Source of the DNA: Cymbidium sinense
Taxonomy: Eukaryota > Streptophyta > Magnoliopsida > Asparagales > Orchidaceae
Assembly: GCA_021442155.1 (NCBI GenBank)
Contig: CM038229.1
Span: forward strand, 66,732,443-66,796,442
Reading direction: 5' to 3'
Length of the DNA stretch: 64,000 nucleotides
This document shows, piece after piece, positions 10,114 to 22,727 of the stretch. The notes beneath the pieces were generated by a model. That model was not told the DNA's origin. It saw only the letters and a program-made list of their open reading frames with translations, and did not search any database. The position numbers and the translations under genes are program-made. Every line of letters begins with the position of its first letter. Positions within the stretch are counted from its first letter, which is position 1.

Positions 10114-12975
10114 CTGGGTTGCGAGGCTTTAAGTAGCCCTAAGTAGGTCTTGTACTTTACACCCCTGGTGCTAACAAGGACGTCATACTCACTTATGCCT
10201 TTCATACATATACATGTGCATGTGAATAATGGATAAAAGAAACCACACTTTTCTACTTAATAAAAGTCATGCATCATAAAACATTCCAATTTTTTTAAGT
10301 AATAATTCTTGGCATTCATCATAAAGGGTACTAAACATTTCCATTTGTATATATAGATATGCTTAAGATTCATTCATATGCATGTTATACATGTTGGGAA
10401 AGAAATGAAGTGATGTGTGTTTTGTGATATTAATTCACTTTATTTAATCATAAAATGCCTTTCTTTTTGAATAGGCTTGTTTAGGAAAAATCTAAACTTA
10501 GGATTAATTAAAACACATAATAAAATATTCATTAAAAAAATCAAATATGAATCCACTTTAGAAATTACTTAAGATAGGGAAAGAAAGAAAAGTTCTCTTC
10601 TCTTTTCCCTATCTTTAAAACTTAGTAATTAATTATGAGATTCACTTAAACCAAACCATAATACAAAATAAAATTGCCCCAAATCAACTAAACATCCTAA
10701 ATAAAACCACCCTCTAAGTTGAAAATCTTCACACTTAGAAAATCTAAGCCTTAAAGCCATAGCTAAGCATACCACACAAACCTTTTAAAGAATGCACATT
10801 AGGTTAAGTCATCACTTCTATCTTTAGGTTAGGCCAGTGCATGGGTTGATGTTTGCTTTTATTTTGTGATGTATTATTTCTAGTCTGGATATTAGGGTGA
10901 ATGTGTGAATGTGTGTAGAATGAATGGTAGGACGATTTAGTCTAATTATTATTTTATGCAGGGGATTATGCTTAAGGGGCGCTATAATAAAAATATAAAT
11001 GATTTTGTTGTGTAGGTGCTTATACCCCTAAGCATAATCTAATAGGCTAGGAGGACTTGGTTACCCATGTGTTGGGTGCTAAGTCCAGTATACATGCTTG
11101 AGATTTGTATGGTTTATTTAGCTAATCTCTATTTTATAGGTGTTAGTAAGATTTATTTTCCTTTTTATGTATTTTTACTATTAAGATTTTAGAATGAGTG
11201 CTATGGGGAATAGGATGAGCATTGGTCATAAAATTACATCATATGTACCATGTGAAGTCTTCAACCACCTTCCAACCATCCAAAAGAAGAAACCAAAAGA
11301 AGAAAAAAGAAAGAAGAAAGAAGAAATGAAGAAATGAAGACCCCCATAACATGAATTTCCTTACTTGATTGTAAATTAATTAATTTGTAATCTAGGATGT
11401 ATAAGGGTAGAGCTCGGCTACCCAATTTAATTTTGGATTTGTGCGATGAAGCCCAACCACAAATGGCCTTTTATTCTTTTGCCCTAGCTTTATAAAATAT
11501 TTGATATTTTGTTTAGCTTGTGCATTAAGATGGCATGTTTTACTAGTTTCTTCTTTGCTTTGATGTATGGCATGGATGACGATTAGGCTCTTAAGGAAAA
11601 ATAAATCTTCTACCAAATTAATCAACTCAAAATTAAAAATAAATAACTCATAATCTCATTTAAATCCTAAGTTAAAATCAAGATAAAAGAATTAGCAACC
11701 CCTTAGCTGGGTGAGCATTTCTTTTCTAATATCGTGTATAAAAGCATATTGTTACACTCTTGATTAGAGGGCTTCCACCTTTGTCAGAAAAATTGGCTTG
11801 ACCTTTGAGAGCCATGGTGGAAACATACCTCCCCCTTCTCCCTGATTTTGGCCCATAATCTTATTTCTAATGCATTAAGCATATGAATCCTATAAGCCTG
11901 AGTCAAATGATCATTCAAGAATGAAAGTAAAATGTAATATGTTTTGCATTAGATCTAGGTCATTTCTCATGCCCTTACATGATCTAGTCTCTTAAGGAGT
12001 GAGTTTAAGGACTTAGTCTCTTTCTATAATAAATAACAGCCTTGCTATCTTGCTTAAAGCATATGACTTGCCAACATGAATTTAAAATCATAGGAGGAGT
12101 TAGTTGGCGACCACCCCCAGGCGATTGTAAGTCCAAGAAGTTGGGTGGTTTGTCCTCTCTTATGGAGGCAAATCAAATACCCATTTTTATCTTAGATTTA
12201 GGTCATGCTTTTGGCCCTCGCCAAAGCTCCCTAGATTTAGGTTTTGAGGTTGCTTCTCCCTGCTATGGGCCATAAGCATAAATCCTCACCTCTTAGGCAT
12301 TTCCATAACCTTGTATTATGGAATTATAAGTCCTAAACTTCTAATAATAATTAAATTTAATTAAATAATTCAATTTTAAAAATGCAAAACCCAATCATAT
12401 GATAGTTTGGGATGTTTAGTAGGCCTCTTAGTATCCTTAAACATCCCCTACTCATTTTCATTTGGCTTCGATAAGAACTCCCTCCTCTTGATTGATCCCA
12501 CTTGATTTGCTAAAAATAAACTAATCGATTGATAGTCCTACCTATTTAAATCTTTGGAGACAATGATCATTTACCTTAATTGAGAGTATTCTGAAGTAAT
12601 CCCCTTCTTTAGGATGTAATTAACTATTAGGGCTTGCCCCTGTAAGGAACTTAACGAACCTAGTTTAAAATAAACCCTAATTTACTATTCCATGAAGAGT
12701 AGGGGAAGAATCTCTAGTACATATGCAGACCCATTATCCTTATGAGTCCTTATTGAGGTGATTAGGTCCATTGTAGGGTGATGACTTCTATCTTTCGAGA
12801 TAGTACAACTCTTCTCAATGTCTTACCCAATCACCCTCAATAAGAACTTTTACGGATCTACGTGGTGTTCAAAATGCATAAAATAAGTATATTTTTATCT
12901 TCATTTTATTCTGCATAGATTGAATATGGAAGTATACCTTCTTTAGAAATTGAACAATATAAAAATTTCACCACA
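10114..12975 (+). mobile_element. F-orientation LTR fragment, 3' portion
   Basis: The fragment is collinear with 16760-19586 and begins in the block GCGAGGCTTTAAGTAGCCC. It contains the usual 3' landmarks: the GGGGATTATGCTTAAGGGGC block near 10962, the GTTAGTTGGCGACCACC block near 12099, the CTATCTTTCGAGATAG hairpin near 12790 and GATCTACGTGGTGTTC near 12857. It ends CACCACA at 12969-12975. On its left it is fused to antisense pol, so it is not bordered by a normal LTR start. Immediately to its right another F LTR continues from an internal position, which indicates insertion of one LTR into another followed by loss of the 5' part. Confidence 0.8.
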
Positions 12976-12999
12976 GTCCTTTAAGCCAATTTCTTGGAT

Positions 13000-14000
13000 T
13001 TAGCCAAATTATTCTCAAATCAATCCAAACCCTTGGATTTTCTCTTCAAAAAATCACTCCTTCAATCACATGCCCAAATATAAACATAAAATACAATCAC
13101 CATGCCAAAATATAATTAACTCAAGTCAAACCCATATTCATCCTTTTGACTTAAAATTTTCAAATGAACCAAAACTTATTTGACTCCAAACCACTTGTAA
13201 TTAGATTTATATTTCTATCATAAGTCCATATATGAGTTTAACCAAACTTGAATCAATCCTTGATCAAGTCAATTGACCCATTTAGGCTCACTTAACATAA
13301 AGTGACCTAAAAGACCTTTTTTGAGCTAAGTTTTAATCCAACCAAAATTGGATTAAGCTAAGCCCATCCAAGCCTCACATTGTGATCAAGAATCATCCTA
13401 GAATGATCAATCACTCAAATTGGGTCAAACCAAGTCAAACCTAGCCTTTGACCAAGTCAACACTTAGCCCAAATGAGACCTAAACAAGCCAAAATTCACT
13501 ATGAGCCAAATTGATTGAAACCATTGATCTAAACCAATCCATAATCAATGATTGAACATGACCAAGTCATCAATTGAGCTAAACCAAGCCTAATTGGCCA
13601 CTTGACCTAAGTTTACCCAAATTGGCCTAAAAAGCCAAAAATGGGTTAAATCATGATTTAATCTAAATTGATTACAACCAATGGCTCAAGTTCATTCCAA
13701 ATCACTTGATGAACTTGACCAAAGCTTCAATTGACCAATTAGACCCAACCTAGCCCAATTGACCATAAACCCAACTTGACCTAAAAGGTCAAATCAACTT
13801 GAAATCAAACCAAATCATAATTGATTAAAACTAAAGCTTGCAATACATTTCAAATGATCAACCAAGCCAAAACCAACCCATGACCTAACCCAATTGGGTC
13901 AAATTGATCAACTTGACCCATTTGATCTAAATGAACCTAATGAACCTAAACCAAATTAAACCAAACTAATGATACCCATAGGCTCCAAATGATCATTTGA
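13000..14000 (+). promoter_or_regulatory. TTGACC/GGTCAA-rich LTR section (putative W-box field)
   Basis: The hexamer TTGACC and its complement recur many times, often as the inverted pair around one base seen in TCAACTTGACCC near 13910. It corresponds to 37765-38585 in another F LTR, where I counted 15 TTGACC and 6 GGTCAA. TTGAC(C/T) is the WRKY-factor W-box. A regulatory role is inference; repetition of a few phrases could also explain the count. Confidence 0.45.
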
Positions 14001-14809
14001 ACATGACCCTATTGACCATTTCATTCCTAAGGCCACTTGACACCTATCTATTGGTCCACATGGGCACCAAGGAGGGTGGTGAACATGATCCAATGAGCTT
14101 GTGTCAGCCATGACCCAAGAAAAGGCCAAACCAACCTCCCCAATCACCTTTAGACACTTGGCTCACCAAATTCACTCACCAATCACATGGGCAACCACTC
14201 TCCCTCACTCCTCCACCTAAAATGACCCATGTGGGACATTTTTCAGCTCAAACCAATCAGCCAATCCAAGCCATTGAGCCAAAATGGTAAATCAGCCATC
14301 CACCATCCAATCCAAGGAGAAAGAGATATACCCCCTCCCTCATTCTCACTTAAACAGAAGACATTCATTCCTCAGAGCTCTAGGAGTCAAAGCCAGGCAT
14401 CCCATAGCTTTCCCTAGCCATTTCTAAGCACCCTTGCTTCCATACTCTTAGTTTTACTCAAAGCCAAAATAGAGGAGGTGATTTCTGAATCCAATTCACT
14501 CAATCCTCAACCAATGTCAAATTAATCTTGCACACAACATCCTTGAACCAAGGCAAGTTGAAACAAATCAAATCCTGAGCTTCCCCAGGAGTTGTTCAAT
14601 GATCTACATGCCGTGGATTGGTCTTCAGAGCTAACTACATCAAATCAAAGCACGTACAGCTCAACAGGGCTTTGTTTCATCCAAACGAAGCTTCCTCCAT
14701 TGAAACTAACCTTGGAGAAAATGTTGCTTGGTCCTTTGTGAAGGAAATCATTATGTCACACGATTTACACCATTAGATGTATTTCTTGTGCTTCCCCAAA
14801 GGTGTGGGC

Positions 14810-15170
14810 TGAATTTGAGCTCCATTCGAGCTCAGATCGAGCGATGATTGATGGATGGCATCCATCTCTCACCGCTCGAGAGGAGACAGATCACGGACTA
14901 TTCGTTCTATGTGATTGGATTGGATGGTCCTGATCAAATTGTGCTTTAGATCCCTCTAATTTCCTCCTTAACTGTGAGATTAATCTCAGTCTTCTAATCT
15001 TAGATCGGACACCTCGTAGAGAAAATGTGTCCACCGCCAACTGACTCAATCGATGGATGTGACAACTTAAATAACCAATCTCATCGCGCCATGTGGAAAG
15101 CACGCCACGTTAATGCACTGAGTCAACCACCATGTCAGCCTCCATGTGGCTCAACGGGATTAGGAGTTTA
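14810..15170 (+). promoter_or_regulatory. GC-rich palindrome island of the LTR
   Basis: A locally GC-rich block contains GAGCTC pairs (near 14817 and 14830), a remnant of a GTCCGATCT-type palindrome (near 14996-15012), and several CCATGTGG / CCACGT words (15088-15150). The same island is at 19660-19970 (R), 34620-34960 (R), 39600-39910 (F) and 46890-47050 (R, diverged). It separates the TTGACC field from the A/T-rich middle. This could be the LTR promoter/R region, but I see no unambiguous TATA box or transcript start. Confidence 0.4.
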
Positions 15171-18100
15171 ATTAGGCTTAATTAATCTGATTTAAATGGT
15201 GAAACTTCAAAAATTCATAAATAATTATAGAAAAATCCCAATACTCATTTTAAAGGTAATTCAGTGGAGAATAATAGAAAATTAAAATAAATTAATTTTG
15301 AATAGTTATTTTAACTTAATTTAGGTTTCATTTAAAATATAATTAAGCTAATTATTCTCTAATCACTCCAGCAATTAATTCAAAACTTTCTAAGATTGAT
15401 TAGTGGGATGACCTTTACCTCTCATCATTTTCTTGGAATTTATTTCTTGATTAACTGGGGGAATGGTTTGTTTCATTCTTAATCACTTTTTTAATTAATT
15501 AAATGATTAATTAGCATGTTAAACAGTAATGAATACATTAATTAGGTTGGCCAATCATTATAAAATAGTGAATGTATATAGAAAATGAGATTAGGACCTC
15601 TCTTCCAATCTTTTCCCCTAAGTTTATTTCATTTGGATAACACTTAATCAAATTGCAACTAATTAATGACTTAATCACTTCATTAGATAGTTTAATTAAT
15701 CAAACTCAAAATCAAATCATTCCAAAACTTAATTATTTAATTCTTGGATAGATTCTTAGGTGTTCTAACCTAAGAGAATTCTAAAGGAAATTATAATCAA
15801 ACTACATGTGTAGGAGGGTTATAAAAGTACTTCATCAAACCCTTTAGCTTAATTAACCAATAATTGTGAGCCAATTGCATCAGGCCCCTTCATTTCTTAT
15901 GTGCATTGCTGATTTAATTTTTATGTGGTTTCATATCATATGTTGGGTCATAATTACTTGGATAATTATGTTAAAGTGGTATAGGTAAGGGATAATTAAT
16001 GGATTTAATTTATACCTTAACCTAATAAAAACATAAAATCAACCTAATTATTCTAAATTAAACCAAATCAATTCACACATGGGCGGGGGATGGGAGTATT
16101 TAAGACTAGAAAACCCTTCTCATATTTCCTAAGTCAAATCAAATTCAAAGATAAAATTCTCCTTAAAGAATTTTGATTCATTTTAAATGATCTTATTTTA
16201 TATGATTGTCCTTAGGAATTAATTAGGGTGAATGAAACCATGCACTTATATTCCTTTATTTCTTTTTAATCATGCTAAATATTGTATACCATATGGAATC
16301 ATGCATTCATTTCTTTTAAAAATTAATTAACAAAATGTTTTATTTTATGTCAAATTTCATGTGTTGGCTAAATTAAGAATATGAGTGGCTATTATCACTA
16401 TTAAAATAAATTTTTAAAAAAAAAAACCTATAAATCAAAGATTATAAATGAAGAGATGCTAGTTATAAATATTTATAAACTTGCATGTGATGATAGCATA
16501 AGATATGTATTATGAAGTTCTCTTTCCTTTTCTTAATATGGATTCACATAGAATTTGCAAGTGTATAGTTCATTTAAAATGAACACAACACTTGTCTAAA
16601 TCTATTCCTATGCATTTGTATGTTAAGACTTAAAAAGGATCTTCATATTACTCATGTAAATCACACAACCAAATCAAACATAATCTCTTACATGATTCTT
16701 TATCCATTTGGTTCTTTTTGTACATTTACATGTATCTAAGAAAAGTTGTATATCAGTCTGGACATCCTTGGCTGCGAGGATTTAAATAGCCCTAAGTAGG
16801 TATTGTACCTTACGCACCTGGTGTAGAAAATAATGGTGTCGTACTCACTTATAACTTTTATACATGTGAATGTGCATTTAGCTAATGGATGAAAACTCCT
16901 TCTTTTCTACATAATAAAGACATGCATTAATGATCCAATTAACACATGGAATATCTAAATTTTCAAATCACATCTCTTTGCATTCATCATCAAAGTTTGC
17001 TAAGATTTGCATTACATGTATAGGTATGCTTAGGATCATTCATATGCATGGTATACATGATGGAAAGAAATGAATGGGTGTCTCTTATGTGATAGTAATC
17101 CACCCTAACTAATCCTAAGATGCCTTTCTTATTGAATAGGGCTATTTAGAGTGAATCTAAAATTAGGGTTAATTAAAACACATAGCAAATCATTCATTAA
17201 AGAGAATTTAATTAATGAATCTACCTTAGAAATGCTTTAAGGTAGGGATGAAAGAGAGCTCTCTTCTCTTTTCTTCTCCTCATAACATTTAGTCACTAAG
17301 TGTAGTTTCATTCAAACCAAATCAAATCACCAACTAAAATTGACAAGTCAACTAAATCACTTAAAATGAAACCACCATCTAAATTGAATCTTTCACACTT
17401 GAAAAATTTCAACCTTAAAGCCTAGCTAAGATATGCCACACAAGCCTTAAATGGCACACACATTAAGCTAAGTCACCACTTCTAGGTCCATGTTAGGGTG
17501 ATGCATGGATTTGATGCATGATTTTGTTTTGTGGTGTAATATTTTAGACTGGATGTTAGGGTGTATGTGCATAGACTGGATGATAGGGCGATATTAGCCT
17601 AATCATGTCTTCTATAGGGGATTGTGCTTAAGGGGCTGCTATAATAAAAATAAAAAGATAGAGAATATAAGTGCTTTTGCTGTGCAGGTTGCTTAACTCC
17701 TAAGCATAGTCCAAATTAGGATATGTGGACTTAATTACCCATGTGTGGGGTGCTAAGTCCAAATTATTCATATAACTGATTGGGTTGTGTGGTATATTTA
17801 GGTAACCTTTATTTCGTAGGTTTAGTTAGATTTACTTTTCTCATTTTGATGTAAATTTTGCAATTAAAATTTGGAATGAATGTTATGGGGGATTAGGATG
17901 AACATTGGTTATAAGATCAAGTCTTATGTACCATCTGATGCCTTCAGAGAAACCATATCCCAATCAAGCCAAAAAGAAGAAAGAAAAGAAGCAAATCAAA
18001 ATGAAGAAATAAAAATGAATAAATGAAGAATGTAGAATGAAGACCCCATAACATGAATTCCTTTTAATTGTAATTATTCATTTGTAATCTGGATTGTATA

Positions 18101-19586
18101 AGGGTAGAGTCACTACCACATTTCTTTTTGGATTGTATGAGGTACCCCTCTTATCCTTTCCTTTTAATTTTATAAATTGATTGATATTCTGTTTATGATT
18201 GTGCAATTAGGATGGCATGATTTTCTTAGTTTCTTAATTATTTGATGATCGTTGAATGGCCTAGATGTGATTAGGCTCTTAGGGAACAATAAATTTTCTA
18301 TCCGATTAATCAATTCAAAATTAAACTAAATAATTCATAACCTCACCTATAGATTATGACATAAATCAAGATAATAAAAGATTTAGCAACCCCTTAGCAA
18401 GATGTTGTTTGTCTCATATTATGCATAAATCATGTTGTCTCACTCTTGCCAATGGAGGTCCTCCACCTTTGCCAGATAAAATGGCTTGACCTTTGAGAGC
18501 CATGGTAGAAACACACCTCCTTCTTTCTGATTTTAGCCCATAACTGATTTTCTCATGCAAATGCATATAAAATCCCATAGCCTGTGTAAAATAAAATGTC
18601 CAAAAATTAAAATAAAACTTGACAAAATTTGCATTAGATTTAGGTCATTATTCATGCCCTTCATGATCTAGTCTCATTGAGAGTGAGTTTAACGACTTAG
18701 TTTCTCTTCTAAGTAAATAATAGTCTAACCATCTTGCAATGTATATGACTTGCTTACATATATTTAACGTCATAGGAGGAGTTAGTTGGCAGCCACCCTA
18801 GGCGGTTGTAAGTCTAATAGTCGGGTGATTTATCTTCTCTTATGGAGGTAAACCATATACCCAGCCTTAGGTTTAAGTCACGCTTTGGCTTATGTTGAAG
18901 CTCCCTAGATTTAGGATATGAGGTTGTTGATTCCCTTTGGGGCTACAAGCATAAATTCTCGCCTCTTAGGCATATTTACAATCTTGTATTGTGGAATTGT
19001 AAGCCTTAGGTTTCTAATAAAAATTTAACTCAAACATATAATTCTCCTCAATTTCAAAAATATAAAGCCCAACCATAGGATAGTTTGAGATGCTCACTAG
19101 GCTTCCTAGTATCATGAGCATCCCCTACTCATCTCTCTTTGGTTTTGATAATAACTCTCTCCTTTTGATCAATCCCACTTGATTTTCTAAAAATAATTAA
19201 TTGATTGATAGTCCTATCTTTGAAATCTTTGGAGACAACAATCATTTATCTTAATTGAGAGTATTCTTAAGGAATCTTGTTCCTTAAGATGCAATTAACT
19301 ATGGGGGCTTGCCTCCATAGGGAACTTAACAAACCCTGCTTAAATTAAACCTTACTTTACTTTTTCATGTAAAGTAAGGGAAAGATCTATGATACATTCG
19401 AAGACCCATCATGCCTTAGGAGTCCTCATTAGGTGATTAGGTCCATTATAAGATAGGAAATTCTATCCCTTGAGATAGTACACTATTTCTTAATGTCATT
19501 CCTGATCACCCTAATGAGTACATCTATAGATCTGCGTGGTGTCCCCTCACATAAACTCACACGAATAATACCAAAAATAAACACCA

Positions 19587-22500
19587 TAGAATTATAGATG
19601 TTTTAGCCTTAAAAAACTAATTAAATAACCTAATTAAGCTTTAATCATGTCGACACCATGTGGCGCACTGACATAGCATGCTTTCCATGTGGCGCCACTG
19701 AATTGTCTATTAAAGTTGTCACATCCATGGCTAACTTGGATAGAGGTGGGATGCACTTTCCTATGGATCATTCAATCTAAGATTGGATGGCCACGATCAA
19801 ACCTATAGCTAAGGAGGGATTAAATAGCGAATCTAGCATGATTTGATCAGAGTCATTCATTCCAATCATACGAAATGAACGACCCGTGATCTCTTTTCCT
19901 ATGAGCGATGAACGATGGAGCCCCTCAGCCATGAATCGCTCGATCCAAGCTCACTTGAGCTCGGATTCATTCCAAAATCAACCCACACCTTCACGCGAGG
20001 GATCCAAAGGCTAGGATTGGCTCACATGCAACTTTTCTTCAAAAACCATCAACCCATTTTAAGCTAAAGCTTAGATTTAATGGAAATACCTCACGGGGAC
20101 TAAGACCGATGGTTTGCATGCTTGAGAAAGCTTCGTCTAGTAGAGATGAGGCTCTGTTGAGAAGGAATTGGATTGGTTTCACCCGGATTGCTTGGAAGGA
20201 TAAGGATAGAGCTTTGGAGCCTTAGTCTTAATCGAAGTTCATCTTCTAGTTGATTTGAAGCTCAAGAAATGGCTTGGGTAGCTTCGACGAGGTATGTGGA
20301 AGCTGTGTGTAAGAGGAATTGAAGTTTGGTTGAGAGAAAAAGAAGTTTGGATCGGGATTGAGCTCCCCTTTTTCAACTGTGCACTGGAGGAGAAAATTTG
20401 AAGTGGGAGGCCTTGGGAAAGCTCTAAGAACTGCTAGGCATTTCATTTCACTCTTGGGAGCTTAAACAAATCAAATGCATGTGAAATCTAGTTTGAATTG
20501 AGGGGGTATATCTCTTAATTTATTGAGGTGGATGGATGGGATTGTCTCCCATTTTTTGGATGGCCAGCCACCATTAGGGCAGTGAAGTGGTTTCCATCTT
20601 GTCCACGTGGCTCGGTTTGGTAGGAGGAGTGCTTAGCAGGTGGCTCAAGATTTGATATGGGCTGATCTCCTTGCTTGAATCCAATGGGTGCTCAATTTGT
20701 AAGAGAGGTGAGTTAACTCACCTCCTTTTGGTCCATGGCAAGTCCTAGCCCTCTTAGGGTGGGCTAAAAGGTTAGGTCAGACCCAAAATGGCATGAGTGA
20801 GGGCTGCCAAGTGATGGGAGAGTGGACTTTGCCATTTAGGTGGAATCCTATGTAAAGAGGGCTTGACCAGTGATAATGTCTTGGATTGGGTTCACTTAGC
20901 TTTTGGGGTGACTTTAGGCTAACCTAAGATGGATTTGAGTTAGGTTTGGTCAGTCTCCAATGGGTCATGGGTTGCTTTCATGAGTTTTGGGCCAATTTGG
21001 TCATATGGGTTCAATTTGGGTCATGTTGGGTTAGGTTGACCAATTGGGTCAAACCAAGGCTTAGGTTAGGTTCAAATGATGATTTGAAGTATTTTGGTTC
21101 AAGTGGTTTCAATCAATTTAGCCTAGGTTTGATTTCAACTCATTTTGATTCATATAGGTCAAATAGGCTAAGGGTTGACTTGGTCAAATGATGAAGTTGA
21201 CTTGGTTTGACTCAATTCAAGGTGATTAATCATCCTAGGGTGATTGTTGATCATGATATAAGGCTTGGATGGGCTTGGTTCAATCCAATTTTGGCTCGAT
21301 TAGAACTTGGCTCAAAAAGGTCCTTTAGGTCACATTGGGTCAAGTGGACCTAAATGATTCAGTTTTGGTTTTGGCAAGTTCCTGGTATACAATTGCAATC
21401 AATTTGGAGTTTGATGGACTTTGGCTCATTTGAAGTTTTCAAGTTAAAAATGTCTAACTTAGGCTTGACTTGGGTTGACTTGATTTTGGATTGATTATTG
21501 TAAGTTTCATTTATATTTGGATATATTATTGAAAGAATGATTGATTCAAGAGAAAATCTATTGATTTTGATATGATTTGGATAGGATTTGGCTAAGTCTA
21601 TGGAAATGGCTTAAAAGACTTGAATTGGGTTTTGATTTGATTTTGAATTTGATTTTGGCTATTTGAATGTATATTTCATTTATATTTGAGAATATGAATA
21701 AATATATAAATGATTCATGAGAAAATCACATGAGTTTAGAGTGCTTTGGAAGCAAATTTGACTAAGCTCATGGAGGTAGGCCAAAAGGGCTTAAGTAAAT
21801 AATTGATTTAGTTTGATTTAATTTTGGTCATTGGAATGTGGGTTTCATTTATCTTTGTGAATATAAATGAAAATTTAATTTATTTATAAAGAAATCAGAT
21901 GATTTTGGGTTGATTTGAATGGGATTTAGCCAAGCTTAAGGAGGTAGGTCCATATGGCTTAGGTAGGGTCTTGGTTGGATTTGGATTTAGTTTGGTTTAG
22001 TTTTGGTCATTTGGGTTTATATTCATTTATATTTGTGAATATAAATGAAGATATAAATGATTCATGAAGAGATCAATTAAATTTGGGTTGAATTGGGTGG
22101 AGATTTAGCTAAGTCTATGGAATTCAATCATAAGGTATATGAAGAATTTTGGACTTGAATTTGATCATGGGATTGAATCATTTGAAGTTGAATTTGATAG
22201 TTTGATTTAAGGATTGAATTGATAAATGAGAAAATCAAATAAAGTGGGATTGGTTTGAATTTGGCTAAGGCTAAGTCCATAAGATGAAATCAGAGGGCTT
22301 AGGAAGGGTTTTGAATCTGAGTTCGATCATGGATTTCAATCAAATGCTTTGGAATTTATATTTGGATTTGAAATTTGAATTGGGATCTGAGGTTTGGTTT
22401 AAGATTTGAATTTGGATCGGATTTGAGAAGGTGCATATGGATTAGGTTTAAGCCATAGGGTGGATGATTCCCTTAAGTCTTAAGGAATTGCCAAACCTTA

Positions 22501-22727
22501 TGATTAACCCTTCTAAGTCTCTAGGCTTAGGTTTTTTTATTTTTTTTAATTTTTATTATTTTTATTTTTATTATTTTTATTTTTTATTTTTATTTTTTTT
22601 CTAGGCTTAGGTTAAGTGTCCACCTAATCACTAGAAGTGTCTTGAGACTAAGAAACTCTTAGTGTCTATAAGAGTCCTAGATCTATGCTAAGGATGTTGA
22701 AGGCTCACTCTAAAAGTAAGGTTAACA
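19587..22727 (-). mobile_element. R-orientation LTR fragment, 5' part (about 3.1 kb)
   Basis: On the - strand this starts at 22727 with TGTTAACC (consensus TGTTGACC), runs through the TTGACC field (about 20930-22000) and the GC-rich island (19660-19970), and is cut at 19587 where an F LTR ends. It matches 34560-36025 (R) and the reverse of 12976-15200. The GAGGGGGTATATCTC word near 20504 is shared with 35467. Small + strand ORFs such as 20946-21191 are products of the phrase repeats. Confidence 0.75.
22534..22599 (-). mobile_element. Tail-only retroposon-like insertion with 14-bp target duplication
   Basis: About 66 bp of almost pure T with scattered A (A-rich on the - strand) is bracketed by the same 14-mer TCTAGGCTTAGGTT at 22520-22533 and 22600-22613. 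The paralogous LTR at 24250 has only one copy of this sequence and no T-tract. That is the footprint of an LTR-independent, poly(A)-primed insertion so 5'-truncated that only the tail remains. Slippage of a T-tract would not by itself duplicate the flank. Confidence 0.55.

Larger units (their letters stand above)
12976..19586 (+). mobile_element. F-orientation LTR, 5'-truncated (about 6.6 kb)
   Basis: The sequence enters the LTR about 0.95 kb from its start by comparison with 36529-37480, and ends at 19586 in AAAATAAACACCA. In order it holds the TTGACC-rich, G-poor section (13000-14000), the GC-rich palindrome island (about 14810-15170), an A/T-rich section with many TTAATTAA words (15180-16750) and the conserved 3' third (16760-19586). 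Adding the missing 0.95 kb gives an LTR of about 7.5 kb. No ORF in it matches a known protein. Confidence 0.8.
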
